Source of the DNA: an uncultured Pseudomonadota bacterium
Lineage (GTDB): Bacteria > Pseudomonadota > Alphaproteobacteria > RF32 > CAG-239
Assembly: GCA_902785935.1 (NCBI GenBank)
Contig: CADAAN010000002.1
Coordinates: 1-44,439, forward strand
DNA: 44,439 bases
Direction: 5' to 3'
Shown piece after piece: positions 6,635 to 13,510 of the stretch. Both the position numbers and the translations under genes were made by a program. Every line of letters starts with the position of its first letter. Positions within the stretch are counted from its first letter, which is position 1. The notes beneath the pieces were generated by a model, which ran no database searches, was not told where the DNA came from, and saw only the letters and a program-made list of their open reading frames with translations.

Positions 6635-6663
6635 AAAAAAACTCCCTTAAAAGGGAGATTTTT
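6635..6663 (-). terminator. terminator of tRNA-Leu
   Basis: CTCCCTT / AAGGGAG stem with A- and T-runs on both sides, directly at the 3' CCA of the tRNA on the minus strand. Confidence 0.85.
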
Positions 6664-6750
6664 TGGTGCTCCGGAAAAGACTTGAACTTTCACTGGGAAC
6701 CCCCAACATGCACCTGAAGCATGCGCGTCTACCAATTCCGCCACCGGAGC
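6664..6750 (-). tRNA. tRNA-Leu (anticodon CAG)
   Basis: An 87-nt class II tRNA. Acceptor GCTCCGG / CCGGAGC, discriminator A, encoded CCA. Anticodon stem CATGC / GCATG with loop TTCAGGT (CAG, reads CUG). Long variable arm around GTTGGGGGTTCCC, and T-arm with TTCAAGT. Own promoter and terminator. Confidence 0.93.
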
Positions 6751-6764
6751 ATTGTTTTTTTTTC

Positions 6765-6793
6765 TAAATAAAAGCTTTTTTGGTGCTTGTCAA
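6765..6793 (-). promoter_or_regulatory. promoter of tRNA-Leu
   Basis: Minus strand TTGACA (6788-6793), 17 bp, TATTTA (6765-6770), about 15 bp before the tRNA 5' end. Confidence 0.65.
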
Positions 6794-6850
6794 CTCTTTT
6801 TATGCACAAAATTGCGTTTTTTTTTGGGATTAAAAATAAAATTTAGTGCT

Positions 6851-6877
6851 TTTCAAATCTCTTTTATTATATATAAT
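6851..6877 (+). promoter_or_regulatory. probable promoter of gpmI operon
   Basis: TATAAT at 6872-6877 with a weak TTTCAA at 6851-6856 (15-bp spacing). It is the best -10 match upstream of gpmI; the -35 assignment is uncertain. Confidence 0.4.
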
Positions 6878-6918
6878 ACAGAAAAAATTAACGTGATTCT
6901 TAAAAAGGATAAAAACAA

Positions 6919-8448
6919 ATGAAAAAACCTGTGATGCTCCTGATTTTAGATGGTTGGGGATACAGAAAAAATATAACAAATGATAATGCTATTGAAAACG
7001 GCCATACGCCGAATTGGCACACATTGCTTCAATCATGCCCGCATGGTTTTGTTGAAACTTCGGGCTTGGATGTCGGTTTGCCTGACGGACAAATGGGCAA
7101 TTCAGAAGTCGGACATATGAATTTGGGCGCCGGTCGCGTCGTGATGCAAGATTTACCAAAGATTGACCAAGCCGTCAAAACGGGAACCCTTGCCCAAAAC
7201 CCTGTTTTACTCAAACTCATCGATACCTTAAAGCAAACAGGCGGTACTTGCCACTTGATGGGTTTAATGTCTCCGGGCGGCGTACATTCGCACCAAAATC
7301 ATATCTTGGCTTTGGCAAAAATTTTAAATGAAAACGGGGTTAAAGTTGCCGTCCACGCCTTTATGGACGGGCGCGACACACCGCCTCAATCAGGCAAAGG
7401 ATACTTAAAAGCCTTTTGTGAGGGTATTGAAAAATTATCAAATGTCAAACTTGCGACAATTTCGGGGCGCTTTTATGCCATGGACAGAGATAAACGCTGG
7501 GATCGTGTCGAAAAGGCCTATAACAACATTGTTTTGGCAGATGGTGCGCGCTTTTTAAGTTTTGATGAGGCTATGACAAGTTCATACAATCAAAACGTAA
7601 CGGATGAATTTGTTGTGCCTTGCGTTGTCGGTGATTATAAGGGCGCAAACGACGGTGATGCCGTTTTGATGGCAAACTTCAGAGCTGATCGTGCGCGTGA
7701 AATTTTATATGCTTTGTCTGATGCACAGTTTACGGGTTTTGAGCGCAAAAAAATCGTCAAATTTGCTTTATCCGTCGGTATGGCGGAATATTCCGTCGAT
7801 CACAATCGCTTTATGCAAACGCTTTTTGGCCCCGAAGAACTTAAAGACATCTTTGGTGAAATTGTTTCTAAAAACGGTTTAACACAACTCAGAATTGCAG
7901 AAACGGAAAAATACGCGCACGTGACGTTTTTCTTTAACGGCGGTGAAGAGCGCGAGTTTGAAGGTGAGAGCCGCATTTTAATTCCGTCACCGAAAGTCGC
8001 AACTTATGACTTGAAACCCGAAATGAGCGTTTATGAGGTGACTGATAACCTTGTTGATGCGATTGAAAATCATAAATTTGATGTGATTATCTGCAACTTT
8101 GCAAACGGCGATATGGTCGGGCATACGGGCATTATGGATGCTGCGTTAAAAGCCGTTGCCGCCGTTGATGAAAATTTGGGTCGCGTGATGAATGCCATCA
8201 AAAAGGCGGATGGTGTTCTTTTGGTCACAGCCGATCACGGCAATGTCGAAAAGATGGTTGATGAAAAAACCGGAGAGCCTTATACCGCGCATACGGTCGG
8301 AAAGGTTCAGGCCGTACTTTACAATGCCTCATCTGACATTAAAGGCTTAAAAGACGGCAGACTCGCTGATATTTCACCGACGCTTTTGGATTTGCTCGGA
8401 CTTGAAAAACCGACAGCCATGACTGGACAATCTTTGCTTGAGAAATAG
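6919..8448 (+). CDS. gpmI: 2,3-bisphosphoglycerate-independent phosphoglycerate mutase
   Basis: Interconverts 3- and 2-phosphoglycerate in glycolysis through a Mn-dependent phosphoserine intermediate. 509 residues, normal length. Metal ligand Asp11 (LILDGWGYR) and nucleophile Ser62 (GQMGNSEVGH) are visible, as are MDGRDTPPQSG, FYAMDRDKRWDR and the C-terminal metal motif VTADHGNVEKM. AAAGGA lies about 8 nt before the ATG. envC follows after 3 bp, an arrangement common in alphaproteobacteria. Confidence 0.96.
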   Translation: MKKPVMLLILDGWGYRKNITNDNAIENGHTPNWHTLLQSCPHGFVETSGLDVGLPDGQMGNSEVGHMNLGAGRVVMQDLPKIDQAVKTGTLAQNPVLLKLIDTLKQTGGTCHLMGLMSPGGVHSHQNHILALAKILNENGVKVAVHAFMDGRDTPPQSGKGYLKAFCEGIEKLSNVKLATISGRFYAMDRDKRWDRVEKAYNNIVLADGARFLSFDEAMTSSYNQNVTDEFVVPCVVGDYKGANDGDAVLMANFRADRAREILYALSDAQFTGFERKKIVKFALSVGMAEYSVDHNRFMQTLFGPEELKDIFGEIVSKNGLTQLRIAETEKYAHVTFFFNGGEEREFEGESRILIPSPKVATYDLKPEMSVYEVTDNLVDAIENHKFDVIICNFANGDMVGHTGIMDAALKAVAAVDENLGRVMNAIKKADGVLLVTADHGNVEKMVDEKTGEPYTAHTVGKVQAVLYNASSDIKGLKDGRLADISPTLLDLLGLEKPTAMTGQSLLEK

Positions 8449-8451
8449 GTT

Positions 8452-9765
8452 ATGAACAGATACGCCGGACTATTGATTTTTATCTTCGTAGCGATTAATT
8501 TCGCCGCGCCGGCGTATACTGTTTCAGAGGCTGAGGTCAACGCGGCCGTCCAAAAATCCGACTTAAAAAAGATGGAATATAAAAAGCTTCAGGCCGAATC
8601 GGTTGCTTTGAGCTTAGAACTTGCCAAGATGAACAAACAACTGGTCGAGGCGGCAAAGCGTGTTCAAAAAGATGAGGACAGCATCACAAAAACCGAGGAA
8701 GAACTCAAGCTTTTAGAACAAAAGTTGCGCGAAAAAGAAGAAAGTTTCAATCACGAATACCAAAATTTAGCAACTGTTTTGGCAGCTATGCAAAATTTGG
8801 CATTACATCCGACCGACTCGCTTATTTTTCAGCCATTAACGCCCGTTGAAATTATCCAAAGTGCTGTTTTAATGCGCGAAAGTGTTCCTTATTTGAAAAA
8901 CAATGCGGATAAAATCAAAAAAGATTTGGCAGAACTCACAACTCAAAAAGAAGCTGTCCGAAAAAAATTGCTCGAGCTTTCAAATCAAACGCAAAACTTA
9001 AAGAAAAAGCAAGTTGCACTTAAAAAATTAGCCGATGAAAAAAGCAAACTTCATCAGCAGCTTGAGGGAGAAAAGTCTAAAGCGCGCGAAGAAGCGCTTA
9101 AACTTGCATCAGAGGCTTCAGATTTGAAAGATTTGATGGAAAAAGCCATCCAACAAGCCGAAATCAATCGACGCAAGAAAGAAGAGCTTAAACGTGCCGC
9201 ACGTGAGCGCGAACTTGAAGCTCAACGCAAATTGGAAGAAGAGCAAATCGCGCGTTTGCGTGAAAACCGAGCTTACGGATTTGAAAATCAGGATAAAATT
9301 GATTATTATGAAAAAAATGATTTGGATGATCCGGAAAAATATGATATTGTGCGGTCTAAAGAAAGCACAAATGCTTTGGGCTCCAATTCGATTGCCATAG
9401 GCCAATTTGTCAGACCGGCGCGTGGTGAAGTTATTACTTCATACGGGCAAGAGCTTTCAAAAGGAGTGACGTCTAAAGGTATTGTGATAAAAACACGTGC
9501 CAATGCTCAGGTTGTTGCATCTTATGATGGTACGGTCGTTTTTTCAGGGCCGTTTAAGGGATACGGCAATCTTATTATTATTGATCACGGCTCTGATATT
9601 GTGTCACTTGTCGGCGGTATGTCAAGCGTTGAGACCGAAAACGGTCAGATGGTTTTGGCAGGCGAACCCGTCGGTTTGATGCCCGATAACAATGATGCCA
9701 AGTTATATATGGAAATCAGAAAAAACACAAAACCGATTAACCCTGCCCCGTGGCTCGGTCAATAA
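8452..9765 (+). CDS. envC: murein hydrolase activator EnvC-like
   Basis: Periplasmic activator of division amidases. 437 residues: signal peptide (about 1-23), a long charged coiled coil (about 25-275), then a LytM/M23 domain (about 320-435). The LytM domain is degenerate: the HxH zinc motif is replaced around LYMEIRK, and the first-ligand region (GIVIKTRANAQV) lacks the usual H..D. It should therefore act as a non-enzymatic activator, as in EnvC/NlpD. Starts 3 bp after gpmI with a weak site; translational coupling is likely. Confidence 0.9.
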   Translation: MNRYAGLLIFIFVAINFAAPAYTVSEAEVNAAVQKSDLKKMEYKKLQAESVALSLELAKMNKQLVEAAKRVQKDEDSITKTEEELKLLEQKLREKEESFNHEYQNLATVLAAMQNLALHPTDSLIFQPLTPVEIIQSAVLMRESVPYLKNNADKIKKDLAELTTQKEAVRKKLLELSNQTQNLKKKQVALKKLADEKSKLHQQLEGEKSKAREEALKLASEASDLKDLMEKAIQQAEINRRKKEELKRAARERELEAQRKLEEEQIARLRENRAYGFENQDKIDYYEKNDLDDPEKYDIVRSKESTNALGSNSIAIGQFVRPARGEVITSYGQELSKGVTSKGIVIKTRANAQVVASYDGTVVFSGPFKGYGNLIIIDHGSDIVSLVGGMSSVETENGQMVLAGEPVGLMPDNNDAKLYMEIRKNTKPINPAPWLGQ

Positions 9766-9780
9766 TAAAAGGAAAAAAAT

Positions 9781-11103
9781 ATGGTTAAAAAACTTTTGAT
9801 ACTCATTATTGCAATGCAATTTATTGCTTCTGACTTAAATGCTGCAGCAGACAAAAACAAAAAGCAGGAACATAATACCTATGAAATGCTTAACCTTTTT
9901 GGTGAGGTGATGGAACGTACCAAAGCGGGTTATGTCGAAGAAGTCTCTGATCAAGTACTTATTGAACAGGCCTTAAACGGAATGCTTTCATCTTTAGACC
10001 CCCACAGCAGTTATTTAGATGCCGAAAGTTTTCATTATATGTCCGAGCAGACAAAAGGCAAATTCGGCGGTTTGGGAATCGAAGTCACGATGGACAACGG
10101 GCTTGTCAAAGTTGTTTCGCCGATTGACGATACACCTGCATTTAAGGCCGGTTTGAAGGCCGGTGATTATATCACACATATTGACGGTGAAACGGTTATC
10201 GGGCTCAATTTGAATGAGGCTGTCTCAAAACTTCGCGGAAAAATCGGTACAAAAGTTAAAATTTCAATCAGACGTGAGGGAGAAAAACCTTTTGATGTTA
10301 CCTTAAAACGTCAGGAAATTAAGATTCAATCCGTCAAGACGGATATTAAAGAAGATGATATCTTGTATATCCGCATTTCATCTTTTACGGAAGATAATGA
10401 CAAGTCGATAAAAAAAGCCTATCAAGAAACGAAGAAAAAACTCGGTGATAAGTTGGCAGGTATTGTGCTTGATGTACGTAACAACCCCGGAGGCTTGCTC
10501 GATCAGGCTGTTGCGGTATCGGATTTGTTTTTGAGCGAGGGTGAAATTGTTTCGACCCGTGCACGCAATGAAGCGGACAATGTCAAATACAGTGCGCACA
10601 GCGGTGATATGACGGAAGGTTTACCGATGGTTGTGATTATCAATGAAGGTTCGGCTTCTGCATCTGAAATTGTGGCCGGTGCTTTACAAGATCATCACAG
10701 GGCGATTATTTTGGGTGAAAAATCATTTGGCAAAGGGTCGGTGCAAACCGTGATACCGCTCGGTGATTTCGGAGCAATGCGCCTGACGACGGCTCGCTAT
10801 TATACACCGTCGGGTCGTTCTATTCAAGCCAAAGGGATTGAACCGGATATCGTTGTGCCTTTAGCACAGGTCAAAGTACTTGAAAATTATGCGTTAAATT
10901 TAAAAGAGGCAGAACTTTCGGGTGCGCTCAAAAATGAGCAGGAAGACAAAGATGCATCAAAAAATAAAAATGAACAAAAAGATGCAAAAAAGAATGAAAT
11001 TTCGGATTATCAGCTTTCAAGAGCGCTTGATTTGGTGCATGCCTTAAAACTGTATCAGTCTAATATCAATAACGTCAATCCCGTTCAAAAGGAGGACAAA
11101 TAA
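9781..11103 (+). CDS. ctpA: carboxy-terminal processing protease (S41)
   Basis: A periplasmic serine protease that trims or degrades envelope proteins from the C-terminus. 440 residues: signal peptide (1-22), PDZ domain (about 95-180, FGGLGIEV), S41 core. The Ser-Lys dyad is Ser293 (in GSASASEI) and Lys318 (in SFGKGSVQT), spaced 25 residues apart as in Tsp. A Lys/Glu-rich linker near the C-terminus is low complexity. AAGGA site upstream. It ends in TAATG, overlapping rppH by one base. Confidence 0.95.
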   Translation: MVKKLLILIIAMQFIASDLNAAADKNKKQEHNTYEMLNLFGEVMERTKAGYVEEVSDQVLIEQALNGMLSSLDPHSSYLDAESFHYMSEQTKGKFGGLGIEVTMDNGLVKVVSPIDDTPAFKAGLKAGDYITHIDGETVIGLNLNEAVSKLRGKIGTKVKISIRREGEKPFDVTLKRQEIKIQSVKTDIKEDDILYIRISSFTEDNDKSIKKAYQETKKKLGDKLAGIVLDVRNNPGGLLDQAVAVSDLFLSEGEIVSTRARNEADNVKYSAHSGDMTEGLPMVVIINEGSASASEIVAGALQDHHRAIILGEKSFGKGSVQTVIPLGDFGAMRLTTARYYTPSGRSIQAKGIEPDIVVPLAQVKVLENYALNLKEAELSGALKNEQEDKDASKNKNEQKDAKKNEISDYQLSRALDLVHALKLYQSNINNVNPVQKEDK

Positions 11104-11663
11104 TGCCAAATTATCGAAATTGTGCCGGCATTGTCGTTTTTAATGATGAGGGAAAAGTTTTGATGTGTGCCCGTGCCGATATGGGCGGGCTGAATTGGCA
11201 ATTTCCGCAAGGCGGTATCAATTTTAAGGAAAGTATTACCGAAGCGGCGCTTCGTGAGTTGACGGAAGAAACGTCGATTAAATCGGCAACGGTTTTGCTT
11301 GCCTGTGAAGATCCGATTTATTACGTTTATCCGCGCCGTATTCATAAAGCGCTATCCAAGATTGGTCGAGGTTATGTCGGGCAAAAGATGTTTTGGGTTT
11401 TAGTGCATTTTTATGGTGATGACAGTGAGATTAATTTTGATATGCCAAATCCTGAATTTAAGGCTTATGAATGGGTAGATGTCACGCGTGCTTATAAACG
11501 CATTGTATCGTTTAAGCGCAGTCCGTACCGCTTTGCCTGTAAATTGTTTGAGCCTTATATCGAAGCATATTTAAATCGTGATAAATGCCTTGTTTTTAAT
11601 GAGGAAGATATTGATTTAAATGCGGATAATGAAGAACAAAGTGCATTGCCAAACGAGGCTTAA
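11103..11663 (+). CDS. rppH: RNA pyrophosphohydrolase (Nudix)
   Basis: Removes pyrophosphate from RNA 5' ends, starting mRNA decay. 186 residues. The Nudix box lies at 37-59 (G-x5-E-x7-REL-x-EE), with Ser58 where Gly is usual. WQFPQGGI before it is typical of RppH. An AGGAGG site lies inside the ctpA end. About 30 acidic residues extend past the usual C-terminus. Last gene of the gpmI-envC-ctpA-rppH operon. Confidence 0.93.
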   Translation: MPNYRNCAGIVVFNDEGKVLMCARADMGGLNWQFPQGGINFKESITEAALRELTEETSIKSATVLLACEDPIYYVYPRRIHKALSKIGRGYVGQKMFWVLVHFYGDDSEINFDMPNPEFKAYEWVDVTRAYKRIVSFKRSPYRFACKLFEPYIEAYLNRDKCLVFNEEDIDLNADNEEQSALPNEA

Positions 11664-11695
11664 AAATAAAAATTAATACAATTTCGAAATAAGAT

Positions 11696-11732
11696 AACAG
11701 CAAATGTTTCACGCAAAACATTTGCTGTTTTT
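11696..11732 (+). terminator. terminator of the gpmI-rppH operon
   Basis: AACAGCAAATGTTT / AAACATTTGCTGTT, a 14-bp perfect stem with a 6-nt loop and a T-run, 33 bp past rppH. Confidence 0.9.
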
Positions 11733-11798
11733 ATATAAAAAAAAATCAATATGTTATTTAATTTTACGGTTCTTATTTCTTATACTATATTTTTTTTC

Positions 11799-11827
11799 TT
11801 GCTTTTTGTTTTTTGATATGCCATAAT
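11799..11827 (+). promoter_or_regulatory. promoter of the first LRR leader
   Basis: TTGCTT (11799-11804), 17 bp, CATAAT (11822-11827). The downstream GAAAATGTA..CC resembles the start of the second LRR leader, suggesting common origin of both promoter-leader units. Confidence 0.55.
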
Positions 11828-11833
11828 GAAAAT

Positions 11834-11992
11834 GTAACCAAAATGGTTGCGGTGTCAGAAAAACACTTTACATACAATTGAAACTCCTTTTAAGGGAGTG
11901 AATGAAATAAGCGCTTTGCGACGAATAAGTTCGACTATGTATGTATAGTTTTTCTGCTCCCACTTTAGATATTTTCTGAAGTGATTTTTTTA
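11834..11992 (+). ncRNA. structured leader RNA 1 upstream of LRR gene
   Basis: From the predicted RNA 5' end: a 6-bp hairpin (GTAACC / GGTTGC, 11834-11850). Then a long closing stem, CAGAAAAAC (11856-11864) with GTTTTTCTG (11948-11956), continued by TACATAC / GTATGTA, around an inner ACTCC / GGAGT hairpin. Last is an 8-bp terminator hairpin (CACTTTAG 11961 / CTGAAGTG 11983) with seven T. Same architecture as 30174-30393, though the loops share little sequence. It may be a leader with an attenuator or a separate small RNA. 11733-11798 is plain AT-rich DNA. Confidence 0.5.
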
Positions 11993-12008
11993 GTTTAACA
12001 ATAACGTT

Positions 12009-12185
12009 ATGAAAGGACTCGAAACCCGTCATTCCGAAGTTAAACCCGTCATTAAAGGAATCAAAGATGAGCAAGCTTGTCGCGCTCCACTTGTTTCGGA
12101 ATCTAAAAAAATCCTGAGACAAGCTCAGGATGATGATGAAGAGACCGCCATGACGAAAAAAGAGAAAATAGGAGAAAAGTTATGA
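12009..12185 (+). CDS. possible 58-residue upstream ORF coupled to LRR gene
   Basis: An open frame from ATG 12009 to a TGA at 12183-12185 that overlaps the LRR start (TTATGA). It stays open across the REP-like repeat and is charged (Lys/Glu/Asp-rich). No ribosome binding site precedes its ATG, so it may be a chance frame in repeat DNA. If translated, it could couple LRR translation. Confidence 0.25.
   Translation: MKGLETRHSEVKPVIKGIKDEQACRAPLVSESKKILRQAQDDDEETAMTKKEKIGEKL
12025..12156. repeat. REP-like repeat region
   Basis: Two copies of CCCGTCATT (12025, 12045), paired with inverse-type GACG/GGAATC words, and a perfect hairpin ATCCTGAG (12111-12118) / CTCAGGAT (12124-12131). It is a composite extragenic palindrome between the leader terminator and the LRR start codon. 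The GGAATC word also occurs in the repeat at 785-824. Confidence 0.55.
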
Positions 12186-13057
12186 AAAAATATGTTTTAA
12201 TTTTGGGATTGATAACAAGTTTTAATGCGTCCGCCCATGATTGGATTGACTGCGGAAAGGACGCGTTAGGATATACGGCTAATTGCCAATACAAAATTGA
12301 TACCGATGGTACACTCACCATTCGTGGAACTGGCAACAGCGGCAACATCGGATATTGGTTAGATCATAATGAAAATGAATTCATACAACCATGGAAAGAC
12401 CAAGATGTGAAAAATGTTATCATTGAAGATTCAATTAAGGATTTAGGAATTCTCGGATTTAATCAAATTAAAAGCCAGAATCCGATTATACTTCCTTCTT
12501 CCGTGACACAAATTAGAAGGTATTCTTTTGATGGAATTATAACAGAAGAAGTCATTATTCCTAATTCCGTTATCTCAATTGAGGAGGCAGCTTTTGCTTG
12601 GTCATCCATTCAAAAAATAGTTATCCCCGATTCGGTCAAAACAATTGAATGCTCAGCTTTTCGAGGGATGACAAAATTAACCGATCTCGTCATTCCAAAT
12701 TCGGTTGAAAGAATCGACCAGAACGTTTTGTCAGATTGTAGTAATCTTAAAACATTAACCATTGGTGAAAATACACAATTGGGTGCTTTGTTTGATGCCA
12801 ACGTTCCCGCCAAGCTTAAAATCTATTGCACGGGCGATGTTGCAAAATGCGATGCGAATTTAGAAGCGGCCGGATACCCGGAGCTGAAATCAATCAAAGC
12901 AACAACACAAAAAATTAATGGTGTGACTTATGTTTATGATGATAAAGGCAAACTTGTCACGACATCCGGTCATCGTACTGAAAAGCGCATCTATACCATC
13001 GATGAGGCGAATGCCATCGCGGGAAAGACAAATACATTCTCGATTCGGTATCGTTAA
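12182..13057 (+). CDS. secreted BspA-type leucine-rich repeat protein 1
   Basis: A 291-residue exported protein: signal peptide (1-18, N-A-S-A), an N-terminal beta region (DGTLTIRGTG), and four to five BspA/LRR_5 repeats (about 95-200) with the IPNSV..IE..AF pattern. It ends in RIYT..EA...GKTNT.SIRYR, also found at the end of the 29251-30141 protein. BspA-type repeats usually mediate surface binding; no partner can be read here. AGGAGA site 7 nt upstream. Expression would have to pass a leader terminator and a REP-like repeat. Confidence 0.8.
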   Translation: MKKYVLILGLITSFNASAHDWIDCGKDALGYTANCQYKIDTDGTLTIRGTGNSGNIGYWLDHNENEFIQPWKDQDVKNVIIEDSIKDLGILGFNQIKSQNPIILPSSVTQIRRYSFDGIITEEVIIPNSVISIEEAAFAWSSIQKIVIPDSVKTIECSAFRGMTKLTDLVIPNSVERIDQNVLSDCSNLKTLTIGENTQLGALFDANVPAKLKIYCTGDVAKCDANLEAAGYPELKSIKATTQKINGVTYVYDDKGKLVTTSGHRTEKRIYTIDEANAIAGKTNTFSIRYR

Positions 13058-13059
13058 AA

Positions 13060-13089
13060 ACAAAGCCCCGCGATTGATGCGGGGTTTGT
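13060..13089. terminator. bidirectional terminator between LRR gene and trxA
   Basis: ACAAAGCCCCGC / GCGGGGTTTGT hairpin, 3 bp past the LRR stop and 22 bp past the convergent trxA stop, with T-tracts on both strands (better on the minus strand). Confidence 0.8.
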
Positions 13090-13110
13090 CTTAAAAAAAC
13101 GTCGCATATC

Positions 13111-13422
13111 TTATTTATAGCTGTTAAGCCATGATGTGATGGATGCCTCAGAGCTGAAACCGACCTTGACATCAACCTGTTTACCGTCTTTGAACAAAAA
13201 CATACTCGGAATGCTTCTGATACCGAATGAGGCCGCCGTATTGGGCGCTTCATCCACATTGACTTTACAGAATTTGACATCCGTCATTTTTTTAGATGTT
13301 TCTTCCAAAATCGGGCCGAGCTGACGACACGGGCCGCACCATTCCGCCCAAAAATCAACCAAGACCAAACCCTTTGAATCAAGCACTTCTGACTTAAATT
13401 CATTTTCGCTTAATGACAACAT
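13111..13422 (-). CDS. trxA: thioredoxin
   Basis: A cytoplasmic dithiol reductant. 103 residues, with DFWAEWCGPCRQL (WCGPC) and cis-Pro in IRSIPSMFLF. AAGGAAAA site about 9 nt before ATG. It lies 88 bp after addA on the same strand with no terminator between, so it may be transcribed with the aroK-addA operon or from a weak AT-rich promoter in the gap. Confidence 0.95.
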   Translation of the reverse strand: MLSLSENEFKSEVLDSKGLVLVDFWAEWCGPCRQLGPILEETSKKMTDVKFCKVNVDEAPNTAASFGIRSIPSMFLFKDGKQVDVKVGFSSEASITSWLNSYK

Positions 13423-13510
13423 AACATTTTCCTTTCTTAAAAATTGGCTTTTAAAATATATGACTTTATTTTTGATATTAAAGATAAATCTTTGGATTAC
13501 AACCTTTTTT

